DNA from: QHXN01 sp032162705
GTDB taxonomy: Bacteria; Acidobacteriota; Blastocatellia; Pyrinomonadales; Pyrinomonadaceae
Assembly (NCBI GenBank): GCA_032162705.1
Contig: JAVRON010000092.1
Coordinates: 1 to 64,000, forward strand
Reading direction: 5' to 3'
DNA length: 64,000 bases
Shown: positions 33,612 through 43,481 of the stretch, piece by piece
Numbering within the stretch: position 1 is the first letter of the stretch
Layout of the letters: every line of letters starts with the position of its first letter
The notes under the pieces: generated by a model
What the model was told of the DNA's origin: nothing
What the model saw: only the letters and a program-made list of their open reading frames with translations
Databases searched by the model: none
Program-made: the position numbers and the translations under genes

Positions 33612-35381
33612 CTATTTGATACCAACTTGAAGCTCACGCTGGAGGGCGATGGCCTCCTGATTGTTCGGGTCGATGAGCATGGCGCTCTGCGCGAAGGCCG
33701 TCGCCTGCGCGCGGTCGCCGCGCTCTAAGAAGATGCGGCCCAGAAGGATATGCGCGTCGATCAGGTTTCTGTCCCAGAAGATGGAAGCCTTCAGTTGACT
33801 GATGGCCGAAGCGAGTTCGCCGCGTCGCTGATAGATGCGCCCCGTGAGCAGATACGCCTCGGCGTTCATCGGCTCGATGCGGACGACGTTGCGCAGCTCG
33901 GTCAACGCCTCGTCGTCATGCCCGGCGGTGTAAAGCTCGCGCGCCTTTGCGAGAAAGTCCTGTGCGCTTGTGCCGGGCGCGGGCGTGTCTATCGCATCAT
34001 CCTTTCCTTTCTGGACGGCGACGTAGTCGGCGCGGTTGAAGTCGCCGCGTAGGTGTACGGGCAGGAGCGAAGTGGTCTGCGTCTGCTGCCACTCGATCTG
34101 CGCCTTGCCGTAGCCGACGTAAAGCTTGCGCGCCTCGTTGTCGTTGGCGGTCGCGGCCTCCGCCTGTCCCGTCTTCTCAAGCATCTTGGCGAAGAGGAAG
34201 AGCGCTTCGGGGTCGCGCGGGTTCTCCTTAACGACCGCGCGGAGCTGCTCGGCGGCCTCCGGGAACTTGCCTGTGAGTACCAGCGCGTAGGCGTAGTTGT
34301 AGCGAACCATCGCGCCGTCGGGCGAGTCTTCGGGCGCGGAGTTCACCGCGGCGCTCAGGAAGTTCGTCGCCTGCTTCAGTAGCGCCTCGCGCTTCGCAGG
34401 GGTCTTCTCCTTGAGCGCGGCCTGCGTGGAGATTGCACCCGCGTTGTTGTAGATGCTCGTGAGAGGCATGTCGGTAGTAAGCGGCAGGAGCGCGTCCAGA
34501 GCGCTCTGCAATTCGCCCGCGCGCCAGTAGGCGAGCGCGGCATAGAAGGCCGCCTCGGCGTAGTGTGGGTCGCGGCGCTGGAGCAGAGAGAAGTATTCAG
34601 CGGACTTCTTATAGTCGCTCTGCGAGTAGAAGAATTGCCCCAGCTCGAAGGCGGCCTGCTTGTAGACGGAGCCGGGGTTCGCACGCTCATACTCGCGCAT
34701 CGCATTCTGGAGAAAGGCAGGCTTGTCGGGTTGGCCGACGGGGAGCATCGCGCCCTTGACGTAAGCCTCGAAGGCTTTTGGCGGAACCTTCGTCGCCTGC
34801 TCGACGATGAGGTTCTGCGAGAAGGGCAGCTTGTCGTCCTGCTCGTAGAGTATCTGGTAGGCAAGCTTGCCCTGTATGGTCTGGAGGTTGACGAGCGCGT
34901 CGCCAAAGAAGAACTCGTGCGTGGCCCAGCGGCCATCGCTCATCTGCTTTCCGGCGATGCGTCCCTCGTTGACGCGGACGATGCGTGCGGAGCCGCGCAC
35001 CTCCGCGACCGTCTTCTCGTCCTTGGGCGTGACCTCGTATGTGCCGAGCACGACCATGGTCGCTCCCGCCTCGCGCGCGAGCTTGATGGCCGTGGCGCGC
35101 GAGGGGATGACCGTCAGCGGCAAGTGAAGTTTCTGATAGATCAACTCGCGCGCGTCCGACGAGATGACGCGGAGGCCGTGCGAGCCGAGGAGTTCTGCAA
35201 GCTGGTCTGCAAAACTCTCGCCGACCCAGTTGACATCTCTGTGGCTCGAAGTGTTCTCGAACGGCAGTATAAGCACCACGTCGCTCACCCCTTGCGTCGC
35301 CGCCGCGGAAGTACGGGGCGGCGGCAGCGCGGCGAAAGCAGCGAGAAGCGCGAGGAGCGTTGCACTGAAACTTCTGAGCAT
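33612..35381 (-). CDS. Exported tetratricopeptide-repeat protein
   Basis: Signal peptide MLRSFSATLLALLAAFAA. The N-terminal domain (about residues 30-180) begins VVLILPFENTSSHRDVNWVG. It resembles FlgO/curli-assembly or TolB-N-like modules seen in acidobacterial TPR proteins. TPR repeats cover about 240-585, for example AEAAFYAALAYWRAGELQSAL and AEAYLLTGRIYQRRGELASAI. Probable periplasmic or lipid-associated scaffold; function unknown. The ATG at 35381 has AAGGGTG upstream and yields a clean signal peptide, so the upstream start at 35453 is rejected. Length 589 aa. Confidence 0.78.
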   Translation of the reverse strand: MLRSFSATLLALLAAFAALPPPRTSAAATQGVSDVVLILPFENTSSHRDVNWVGESFADQLAELLGSHGLRVISSDARELIYQKLHLPLTVIPSRATAIKLAREAGATMVVLGTYEVTPKDEKTVAEVRGSARIVRVNEGRIAGKQMSDGRWATHEFFFGDALVNLQTIQGKLAYQILYEQDDKLPFSQNLIVEQATKVPPKAFEAYVKGAMLPVGQPDKPAFLQNAMREYERANPGSVYKQAAFELGQFFYSQSDYKKSAEYFSLLQRRDPHYAEAAFYAALAYWRAGELQSALDALLPLTTDMPLTSIYNNAGAISTQAALKEKTPAKREALLKQATNFLSAAVNSAPEDSPDGAMVRYNYAYALVLTGKFPEAAEQLRAVVKENPRDPEALFLFAKMLEKTGQAEAATANDNEARKLYVGYGKAQIEWQQTQTTSLLPVHLRGDFNRADYVAVQKGKDDAIDTPAPGTSAQDFLAKARELYTAGHDDEALTELRNVVRIEPMNAEAYLLTGRIYQRRGELASAISQLKASIFWDRNLIDAHILLGRIFLERGDRAQATAFAQSAMLIDPNNQEAIALQRELQVGIK

Positions 35382-35519
35382 CAAAATCACCCTTACGGAA
35401 AACAGAGAGGCCACCGGCGCTCTCTCTAAAACCCACGGCGTCGGCGGCCTCATCTCGAATGCTTACCCGAAGGAGCGTCGCTTCGCAACGCCCATGCTTG
35501 CCGTCGGGTCTTTAAAGCT

Positions 35520-35595
35520 TGGCGTCCCGTACGGGACTCGAACCCGTGTTACCGCCGTGAAAGGGCGGTGTCCTGGGCCACTAGACGAACGGGAC
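35520..35595 (-). tRNA. tRNA-Glu (anticodon UUC)
   Basis: Cloverleaf on the minus strand: acceptor GTCCCGT/ACGGGAC, D arm with TAGTGG, anticodon stem CCGCC/GGCGG with loop CTTTCAC (anticodon TTC), T loop TTCGAGT. Discriminator G with CCA encoded (35520-35522). It closely follows the bacterial tRNA-Glu pattern. Confidence 0.96.
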
Positions 35596-35626
35596 GCAAA
35601 ATTTCACCGAAAAAACGGTAGCGGCT

Positions 35627-35655
35627 AAGTTACCGTACCGCCTTTGGGGTGTCAA
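35627..35655 (-). promoter_or_regulatory. Promoter of tRNA-Glu
   Basis: Minus-strand -35 TTGACA (35650-35655), 17-bp spacer, -10 TAACTT (35627-35632). The start would be near 35620, about 25 bases before the mature tRNA end. Confidence 0.55.
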
Positions 35656-35721
35656 ACCGGGTAGACTGAGCCGACAGGTTTTGATGCCATACGGCATCGA
35701 AAAGTGTGCCCATTCACTCCA

Positions 35722-36750
35722 CTACTTAACTTCGATGAGATGTGCGCTGCGCTCGCGGACGCGCCCGATTGCAGAGGCTTGGGGGTAGCTTTCGCGAAGC
35801 CGCGTGAGTAGTTCCGCGGCGCGTTCGTGGGCGACGGAGATGAGCAAGCCGCCCGCCGTCTGCGGGTCAAAGAGGAGACCCGACATCTCCTTGCCGACCT
35901 CACGCCCGAGCGTCACGTCTTCGCCGACATAGAGCCGGTTCGTCTTGTCGCCGCTCGTCAACAACCCTGCGGCGGCGAGTTCCAGAGCACCGGGAATGAC
36001 GGGCACACTCGCGGCGTCAATCTCAAGCGTGACGTTGCTTGCGCGCGCCAGCTCCCACGCGTGGCCGAGCAGCGCGAAGCCGGTCACGTCGGTCGCCGCG
36101 TGTGCTCCCGCTTCGACCATCAGGCGTGCGGCCTCGCGCCCCGAACTCAGCATCGTCGCGAGCGATGCGCGCATGACTTCGTCGTCAGCCCGTGCGAACT
36201 TGATGCCGGTCGAGACTATCCCTGTGCCGATTGGCTTCGTCAGGATGAGCGTGTCGCCCGGTCGCGCGCCGCGATTGGTGACGACACGGCGCGGGTCGAT
36301 AGTGCCGGTCACGGCGTAGCCGAACATGATCTGCTCGTTATCGACGCTGTGTCCGCCGAGGAGCGCGACATTGTTTTCGGTCAGGACTTGAAGGCCGCCG
36401 CGCATGATCTCGCCGAGGATGGAAAAATCGACGCCCTTCTTAGGGAAGCATGTGACGGCGAGCGCAGTCAGGGGCGTGCCGCCCATCGCCCATACGTCGT
36501 TGATGGAGTTGAGCGCGCTGATGCGTCCGTAGTCGAATGGGTCATCGACGATGGGCGTGAAGAAGTCTATGGTCTGGACGAGCGCGAGGTCTTCGCGGAG
36601 ACGATAAACCCCCGCGTCGTCGGCAGTCTCAATGCCGACAATCAGGTTCGGGTCACGGGGAATGTCCAGCCCGCTCAAAACTTGAGCGAGTTCGCGCGGC
36701 GCGAGCTTAGCCGCTCAACCGGCGCACGAAACCATCTCTGTGAGACGCAT
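35722..36750 (-). CDS. selD: Selenophosphate synthetase (selenide, water dikinase), probable selenoprotein
   Basis: Makes selenophosphate from selenide and ATP for selenocysteine or selenouridine synthesis. The frame with DDAGVYRL, TIDFFTP, NDVWAMGG and GGHSV is plainly SelD. Extending upstream through an in-frame TGA (36715-36717) restores the family N-terminus: MRLTEMVSCAG, then UGA, then AAKLAPRELAQVL. The UGA falls at the catalytic Cys/Sec position (usual GCAAK or GUAAK). ATG at 36748-36750, with GGAGG six bases before, starts it; total 342 aa. A SECIS-like hairpin follows the UGA. The apparent TTG start at 36678 would remove the ATP-binding Lys and the catalytic residue. Confidence 0.9.
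36672..36688 (-). promoter_or_regulatory. Candidate bacterial SECIS hairpin in selD mRNA
   Basis: A 7-bp perfect stem CGCTCAA/TTGAGCG with apical loop GUU; the stem begins 26 nt and the loop 33 nt after the UGA. Distance, short stem and a G first in the loop fit the loose bacterial SECIS consensus. Confidence 0.65.
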
Positions 36751-36766
36751 CGCAACCTCCAAAAAA

Positions 36767-36897
<131 letters not shown>

Positions 36898-36900
36898 TTT

Positions 36901-39900
36901 TCATCGTATCACGAAGCGCGTCGGTGGGACGACGGTGTGCGCTTCGGGGTTGTAGTAGTCGTAGAGTTGCGATGGCGCGGTCAGGGCGTTGAGGCCGAAG
37001 CGCGGGCGGAATTTGAACTGGAAGCGCGCCCCGCCGCCCTGCGGCCAGAGATAGACGACGAGGCGGTCGGGCAGAACGTCGTAGCTGCTGATGGCCCAGC
37101 CCGACTCCTTCATCGTGCGTTCGAGCGAGGCACGGTCAACGTCCGCGCCGGGCGGAAGTCCCACTTCGGCGAGCAGCATTCCGTAGCCTTGATGGCCGAT
37201 GCGCGAAGCCTCGACGCTGCACATCACCTCTTGATTGATCCCTGCTTCCGTTCGGTCGTATGCGACGGCGAGGCGGAGCGTGCTCGCGCCGTTCTGCTTC
37301 GACGACACGCTGCTTTGCTTCGACGACACGCCGCCCGCCGTCTTCACTTCAACGTCAACGGGCCTCGTCAACTCATTCTCAACGCGATTCGTCAACGCCG
37401 CTTCGCCGTTCGCCGTCGCAGGCTTTCCGTTCGCCGTCGCAGACTCGGCGGTCGCAGCGGGTCGCTCGGGCCAGGGCACGTAGAAGGTCGTGACCAGTTG
37501 CGCCTGCGCCTGAAGGGCGGAGCCTGTGCGTCGAATCTCGACGTGGTTGTCGCCCGCGCCGAGGAAGGGCGAGAGGTCGAGCGTGAGCGGCGCAGTCAGT
37601 TTATCGGCGGGCGGCAGCACAAGCGCACCTGCCCGGCGACCGTTGACGGAAATCTCAGCCGTGTCGTCGGCCTGTGTGCCCTGCCCAATCCGAGCACCCT
37701 GCCCAACAGAGCGCGCGGTGTCGCTCGTGTTGGCGACGAGTGAGAGAAGAGCGTCGAAGACGTTGATGGTGGCCTGCGTCGAATGCCAGACGCCGTAGCG
37801 ATCTTTGTTGCGCAGGAGGAAGAGGAGGCCGCGGTTTATCAGTTGCGAAGTGCTGAGCGCCGTGTGCGGATTGGAAAGAGCGTTGCTTTCATCGGTCTTC
37901 AATCCGCCGTCGGTCTTCAATTCACAATCCACGTTCGGCATCCGGCAGTAGACGCTGAGAGCCTGGACGGCGAGCGCGGTCGTCTCGATGCGACCGGCGA
38001 GACCCCAGCCGTAGAAGGGCGTGTTGGTCTCAAGCGCCCAGTAAGAGAGAGCGCCCTCCGCGTGTGCGAGCGCGCGGAGTTTGGCGACGGCGCGTGCGGC
38101 TGCTTGCGGTTCGCTCGCGTCGGCGGCCAGCGCGAAGGAGGCCAGCAGATAGGGTTCGTCCGTCTCATCCGCTCGCGCGGCGAGATAGCGGAGCGCTCGC
38201 GCGAGCGGCGGCAGCGAGTTCGTCGTCGTCATCGTTGCTGTCGTCGCCGTCGCTGTCGTCGTCACTGTCGTCGGCGCGGAAGTCTGCGCGGAAGTCGTCG
38301 CGGAAGTTAGTGATGGAGTTTGAGTCGGCGTCGGAGTTTGTAGAGGCGAAGCCAGAGCGCGCGTTTGTTGTGCGATGGGACTGTCCGTGCCGGAGTCGGG
38401 CTTCTGCATAGCGGCGAGGACGCGCGCGATGAAGGCCGTGGTGAGCGCGGTCTGCCCTGTGTTTTCCGTGTTGCTCCACCAGTATCGAACGGGCCAGCTT
38501 CCGTCTTCGCGCTGCTGCCGGACGAGCCAGTCGCGCGTCTGCGTTATCACATCTTCGTCAACTTCGATGACGCGGCTCGCGTCCGAAAGGAAGCGCAGGG
38601 CATAGGCCGTGAGCGCGAGGTCAGGCTCGCCGCGTCCCCAGTAGGTGAAGCCGTCGCCGGGCGCACGATACTTGAGCAGTCGCTCGTAGCCGAGCACCGC
38701 GTAGCCGCGTGCGCGCGCGACGATGGGCGGCAACTCGCCTTCAAGCTTGCCGCCCGTGCGCCGGTAGTAGTCGAGCACGAGGACGCTCGGGTATGTGGAC
38801 GAGATGGTCTGCTCGCCGCAGCCGTATGGCCGGGACATGATGGCCTCGACGCCTTCGAGGACGTGCGTCGTCAGGTTCGGGTAGATTTTCAGTTCGCCGC
38901 GCACGGAGCCGCGCACTACGTCTGCCGGAACGTTGACGCCGAGTGTGCCCGCGTCGTTGAAGACCGCGGCGTCCGTACGTGAGCGCTCCTCGCCGTCGGG
39001 GTGAACCGTGACGGGCTTCTCGATGGCGTCGCTCGCGTCCGCGCCGACGGCGGTGACGCGCTGCTTGCCATCCTTGATTGAGGCGACGGCGCGGAAGTCG
39101 AACGTGGGACGCGCGGAGTCGCCCGAGGGTACTTCCGCGCGTTGTCGTGCGGGGCCGCCGAGGGTGAACCAGCTTTCGGGCTTCATCTCCACGTCTACGG
39201 CTTGCGCGCGTTCGAGGTAGTTGCGCAGCACGACGGGCAGAGAGATTTCGTCGCCCTCCGTGAGCACGCGCGGCGGGTCGTGCTCGACGAAGAAGGGCTG
39301 GAAGGCGAGAAACTCTTTCTCGACCGTCGCGAGCTTCCCGTCTTCGGTCGAGGCGATAACAGACATCTTCCAGGTCGTAATGTTATCGGCGAGCTTGAAG
39401 CGTATGCGCGCCGTGCCGTCCCGTTCGGTTTCGAGCGAGGGCTGCCAGACCAGCGTCTCTGGGAAGAACTCGCGCAGGCGTGGCGTCGAGAGCGGAATCT
39501 TTGTGCTGACCGAATGCTCAACGACGCTCGACACCATCGACGATGAGGTGTTGACCACATTGAGGGACTCCGCCGTCACCGACACGGTCTCCGACACTCC
39601 CGCGATGTCGAGCCTTACGTCTGCTTTCGTCAGGTTCGACGACTGGACTTTGACATCATCAATCACGGTTCGGCGGAAGCCCGACGCCTCGAAGGAGAGC
39701 GTGTAGATGCCCGAAGGGAGATTGCGCAGGAGGTAGACGCCTTTGTCGTCGGTCTTCGCGGTGAATTCAAGCGCGGTGAACTTGTGTTTGGCTGTGACGG
39801 TTGTGTTGGCGACAACCGCTTCGTTCGGGTCTGTGACGGTTCCAGTGATCGCGCCCGTGCCGCCGGAGAAGGTCGTGACCGGCTCGACGGGTTTCGGCTC

Positions 39901-42900
39901 GGCGTCCTGCGCGGACTGCTCCGCGCCGATGCTCGTGAAGACGGCGAGCGTGAAGTCGTCGAGCGTGCCCACACGACCATCGGGGCCGGGGCTTCGGAGC
40001 GCGACGGAGAAGAGCGTCTGTGTGACGGGCTTAATGTCCCGGTGCGTGCCGTGGGCGGCGTCGAAGCGGCGATGGTCTTCAATCTGGACGTGGTCTGTGA
40101 AGCGCGACTCGGACGAGAAGGTCGCATACGTGCGTTGACCCCAGCCGTCGCGCAGGTCTTCGAGGCTGAGTGACGCGCGTGCGAGCGCCCCGCGCAGAGC
40201 CTCTTCGGTCTGCGGGAAGCTGTTCGTCTCGCGCAGGTTCCGTGCGAGCGCCGCATCGACGCTCGCGCGCGGCTCTGCGAAGTAGTCCGTGAGCAAAGCC
40301 CAGACGGGAAAGTCGTCAGAGCCGGAAACGTTCTGCGGCTCGAAGGTCTTATTGGGGCCGCCGCTCTCGACCGTGATGACGTAATGCGTTCCGCTCACGC
40401 CGAAGTCGATGCGATAGGGCTGCCCCCAACGGTCGCGCAGCGCGTCAGGATCGAAGCCTCCGCGCCGAAGTTCTTCGCGGAGCGCGGCGAGGTCGCGGAC
40501 GAAGCCGCCCGTGCGTTTGTGATACTCGGCAGCGGCGCGGTCGATGCGCTCACCCGTAGCGCGGAAGTAGGGCCATGCGAAGCGCGCGACGGTAAAGTCG
40601 TCGTCCGTGTCCGCTCGTTCGTCCGCGCCGCTGCTGTAAATTTCCAGCGTCTCCAACTCGCGCTCGAATGAGAACTGCGGGCGGTAGGGCTGCCCCCAGG
40701 GGTCGCGCAGAGCCGCGAAATCGACGCCCGACTGCGCGAGTAAGCGGACGAACGAATTCTCGTCCGAAGGGTACTCGGCGCTCTGCGTGTAGTGTGTGTG
40801 GATGGCATCGTTCAAGGGCTTGAGCTGTGCGTTGATGAGGTCGGAGAAGACCTGCGGCTGTTCGCGCTCGAACTCGGTGCCGCTCGACACGTGATGCTCG
40901 TCGTATGAGTGGTCGCCGTTGTAGATCATCTCGGCGACCGTCTCCAGCCCCAAGGGCTGCGTGCGCGAGAGGTCGAGCCGCTCGATGTCGCGCTGCGTGA
41001 TACCGGCGATGTCCCCCTCGCCGTACCAGAAGCCGTAGAGCGAGCCTGCAAAGCCGAAATTGCGCGAGAACTCTCCGTCCGTGCGCGCGCGCTCCTCGAC
41101 GGCCTTGTCGAAGACGACGACGCCGAGCGCTCCCGCCGCGCGCCGCCCGTCCGCCGACCGCACGGCAAACTGTGCGTTCGCCTCTTCGCCGGGCCGGAAA
41201 CTTTTTTGAGAGAGGCTCACGTCGATCTTCAACTCGCGGTCGCGCGGATAGACGACCGTGCGCGCGCCGAAACTGAATTCATCATCGTCATCACCCGTCG
41301 GCGCTGTGCTCATCGCAGAGACGGTCACGCCGTCGCGAAACTCTTCACTCGCGGGGATGACGAGAGCGGCACGACCGCCCGAGAGCCGCACCGACCTTGA
41401 GAAGACAACGCGGCCCTCAGAGATCGCGTCCACCGCGACGCCCATGCGCGAGGTGTTCGACGTTAGCTCGACCGCGATAGGCTCGCCGTCGCGGTAGAGC
41501 GTCTTGTCGGTCTCGACGCGAATCTCGGGGCGTTCGTCGCCGTAGGAGTCGAGCCAGAAGTCGTCCTTGTAATGGCCCATGCGCCCCTGCCGGTCGCGCG
41601 CGACGAATCGCAGAGGGAGGTTGCTGCGCGTCTCGTCTCGACGTACGGCGGGCCCCGTGACCTTCGCCACGCCGTAGCGGTTCGTACGCACTCTGGGGAC
41701 GGCGCGATCCGGCTCCTTCAACTCGTGGCGCGGCTCGCCGGGCACGGCGTTGATCGTGGTCGCGCCCTCCTCATAGACGGTCACGTCACATTCGGCGGGT
41801 GTGCCGTCGGCGTAGAAGGTCGAGAGATAGAAGGCGAGTGGTAGTCCCTTCGCCTGTCGGAAGCGCCCCTCGTTGACGTAGATGTGAACGGGGTCTTTCG
41901 TCAGGCGCACAGAGAAACGACGCTGCTCGGTGCGGTTGGTCGTCGGGTCTGAGACGTACGCGGCGAAGTCGAGATCGCGGAAGCGTTGATAGTCCGCATC
42001 ACGCAACTCCGCGTGCTCGCCCGACAGATCGATGCGCGCGTTGAAGCGCCCCTGCTCATCAAGCTCGCCCTCGACCGACGGATGCTCCTCGGTCTCATAC
42101 TTCTGCTCTTTGTAGTTCCAGCGCCGCTCGGTCTGGCGCACGACGCGGATGTGGCCGCGCCGTACGGGCTGGCCGAAGAGATAGTCTGCACGCACTTCGA
42201 CTTCGGCGTTCTGACCCGTGAGATAGAAGGGGCGGTCAAGCTTCGTCACCACGGTGAAGTTCGGCAGGTCGTAGCGGCTGACTTTGAACTCTGTGCGCGC
42301 GCCGTAGTCGATGTCGTACTTGGAGTCGTCCATCAACAGCTTGAGCGTGTATGTGCCGAGGCGCGTGCCGTCGGGTATACGCCAGTCGGCGGAGGCGACG
42401 CCGAAGCGAGAGGTGTTGAGCGTCTGGTCGAAGGCGTCGGTGCCGTCTTCATCTTCAATCTTAAAAGACACTTCCTCGTCCGCGAGGGCATGCTCCGTCT
42501 GGTCGAAGACGAGCGCGCGCATGTGCATCGTCTGTCCCGGCTGGTAGAGCGGCTTGTCCGTGGTCAAGAGGACGCGCGGCGACTGTTCGACGGAGACATC
42601 GGCCTCCGCCTTTTCGACGAGTGCGCCGCGCCGCGCCGTGACTATAAGCTCCGCGTCGCCATCGTCCTCGACCTCGCGCGGCAACTTGAAGTCGAGCGAG
42701 GCGAAGCCGTCGCCGTCGGTCGTCGCCGCGGACTTAATCACAGTCTTGCCTTCGCCCGCGTCGAAGGTCAGAGAGGCTTCGACCGTGACGTTCTTGACGG
42801 GGCGCTGTGTGACGGGGTTGGCCGTGCGGACGCGAGCGCTGAAGGTCGAGCCGGCGCGTGCCTTCCGCGAAGTGACGACGCGCAGCCCGAAGAGATCGGG

Positions 42901-43320
42901 CGTGACTTCGGAGATGGAGACGACGCCCTCAATGGCGGGCGTCTCGTCGGATGGCGTTGCGGGAGCGACGCGGTAGCGCAGGCGATACCAGGGGAACTGC
43001 TTGCGCTCGGCTTCAAGCAGTTCTGCGTAGGGAAGCTCGACGGGAACATCGAAGGAGTTCGCGCCGCGCCTGACGCGCACGTCCACGCTCGACGAGGCGC
43101 GTACCTTGTCGTGCGGGTCGAGTAGCTCGATACGAATGCGCGCGGGGAGATCGCGGCCCGTGCCGTTCTCGACTTCGAGCGTAACGCGCGTCTGCTTTTC
43201 GTCGAGCGAAACTTTGATTCGTGATTCGTCGAGACGGAGCGACGAACTCGCGCTCGAAAGGTGGGCGGCGAAAAGACACACGAAGAGGCCCAGAAGGGCG
43301 AGGGTTGACCTTCGCAACAT
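36901..43320 (-). CDS. Alpha-2-macroglobulin family protein with inserted pseudopilin-like and CarboxypepD_reg-like domains
   Basis: Exported protease-trapping or surface protein. Signal peptide MLRRSTLALLGLFVCLFAAH; the start at 43320 has GAGGAGG upstream. N-terminal MG domains cover about residues 30-850 (LLTTDKPLYQPGQTMHMRAL is MG2-like). The thioester motif GCGEQ is intact (Cys1501) within the helical thioester domain, and a C-terminal receptor-like domain ends the protein. Unusual insertions precede the thioester. Three repeats resemble the GspG pseudopilin C-terminus (DPWGQPYRP near 873, DRWGQPYRI near 963, DGWGQRTY near 1060; SSGADERADTDDDF). A carboxypeptidase-regulatory-like beta-sandwich (GAITGTVTDPNEAVV, about 1150-1260) follows them. 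A Ser/Thr-rich tract lies near 1660-1710. Confidence 0.9.
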   Translation of the reverse strand: MLRRSTLALLGLFVCLFAAHLSSASSSLRLDESRIKVSLDEKQTRVTLEVENGTGRDLPARIRIELLDPHDKVRASSSVDVRVRRGANSFDVPVELPYAELLEAERKQFPWYRLRYRVAPATPSDETPAIEGVVSISEVTPDLFGLRVVTSRKARAGSTFSARVRTANPVTQRPVKNVTVEASLTFDAGEGKTVIKSAATTDGDGFASLDFKLPREVEDDGDAELIVTARRGALVEKAEADVSVEQSPRVLLTTDKPLYQPGQTMHMRALVFDQTEHALADEEVSFKIEDEDGTDAFDQTLNTSRFGVASADWRIPDGTRLGTYTLKLLMDDSKYDIDYGARTEFKVSRYDLPNFTVVTKLDRPFYLTGQNAEVEVRADYLFGQPVRRGHIRVVRQTERRWNYKEQKYETEEHPSVEGELDEQGRFNARIDLSGEHAELRDADYQRFRDLDFAAYVSDPTTNRTEQRRFSVRLTKDPVHIYVNEGRFRQAKGLPLAFYLSTFYADGTPAECDVTVYEEGATTINAVPGEPRHELKEPDRAVPRVRTNRYGVAKVTGPAVRRDETRSNLPLRFVARDRQGRMGHYKDDFWLDSYGDERPEIRVETDKTLYRDGEPIAVELTSNTSRMGVAVDAISEGRVVFSRSVRLSGGRAALVIPASEEFRDGVTVSAMSTAPTGDDDDEFSFGARTVVYPRDRELKIDVSLSQKSFRPGEEANAQFAVRSADGRRAAGALGVVVFDKAVEERARTDGEFSRNFGFAGSLYGFWYGEGDIAGITQRDIERLDLSRTQPLGLETVAEMIYNGDHSYDEHHVSSGTEFEREQPQVFSDLINAQLKPLNDAIHTHYTQSAEYPSDENSFVRLLAQSGVDFAALRDPWGQPYRPQFSFERELETLEIYSSGADERADTDDDFTVARFAWPYFRATGERIDRAAAEYHKRTGGFVRDLAALREELRRGGFDPDALRDRWGQPYRIDFGVSGTHYVITVESGGPNKTFEPQNVSGSDDFPVWALLTDYFAEPRASVDAALARNLRETNSFPQTEEALRGALARASLSLEDLRDGWGQRTYATFSSESRFTDHVQIEDHRRFDAAHGTHRDIKPVTQTLFSVALRSPGPDGRVGTLDDFTLAVFTSIGAEQSAQDAEPKPVEPVTTFSGGTGAITGTVTDPNEAVVANTTVTAKHKFTALEFTAKTDDKGVYLLRNLPSGIYTLSFEASGFRRTVIDDVKVQSSNLTKADVRLDIAGVSETVSVTAESLNVVNTSSSMVSSVVEHSVSTKIPLSTPRLREFFPETLVWQPSLETERDGTARIRFKLADNITTWKMSVIASTEDGKLATVEKEFLAFQPFFVEHDPPRVLTEGDEISLPVVLRNYLERAQAVDVEMKPESWFTLGGPARQRAEVPSGDSARPTFDFRAVASIKDGKQRVTAVGADASDAIEKPVTVHPDGEERSRTDAAVFNDAGTLGVNVPADVVRGSVRGELKIYPNLTTHVLEGVEAIMSRPYGCGEQTISSTYPSVLVLDYYRRTGGKLEGELPPIVARARGYAVLGYERLLKYRAPGDGFTYWGRGEPDLALTAYALRFLSDASRVIEVDEDVITQTRDWLVRQQREDGSWPVRYWWSNTENTGQTALTTAFIARVLAAMQKPDSGTDSPIAQQTRALASPLQTPTPTQTPSLTSATTSAQTSAPTTVTTTATATTATMTTTNSLPPLARALRYLAARADETDEPYLLASFALAADASEPQAAARAVAKLRALAHAEGALSYWALETNTPFYGWGLAGRIETTALAVQALSVYCRMPNVDCELKTDGGLKTDESNALSNPHTALSTSQLINRGLLFLLRNKDRYGVWHSTQATINVFDALLSLVANTSDTARSVGQGARIGQGTQADDTAEISVNGRRAGALVLPPADKLTAPLTLDLSPFLGAGDNHVEIRRTGSALQAQAQLVTTFYVPWPERPAATAESATANGKPATANGEAALTNRVENELTRPVDVEVKTAGGVSSKQSSVSSKQNGASTLRLAVAYDRTEAGINQEVMCSVEASRIGHQGYGMLLAEVGLPPGADVDRASLERTMKESGWAISSYDVLPDRLVVYLWPQGGGARFQFKFRPRFGLNALTAPSQLYDYYNPEAHTVVPPTRFVIR

Positions 43321-43420
43321 CACGTTTCCCTCCTCAAGTTGTGCCCGTGTGATGCTGCCGAGTTGCCCGACGGTTGGAGAGGGCCGGGCTAAAATTTTAG
43401 ACGACGATTGATGGACAAAG

Positions 43421-43465
43421 GCGAGCGGCAACGTGATGAAAGATACACGTCACGTTGCCGCTCGC
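43421..43465 (-). terminator. Hairpin terminator of the MDR oxidoreductase gene
   Basis: Perfect 16-bp stem gcgagcggcaacgtga/tcacgttgccgctcgc (43421-43436 and 43450-43465), 13-base loop, 17 bp after the oxidoreductase stop on the minus strand. Downstream tail CTTTGTCC is only weakly T-rich. Confidence 0.65.
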
Positions 43466-43481
43466 CCGTTTGCCTTCGGCC

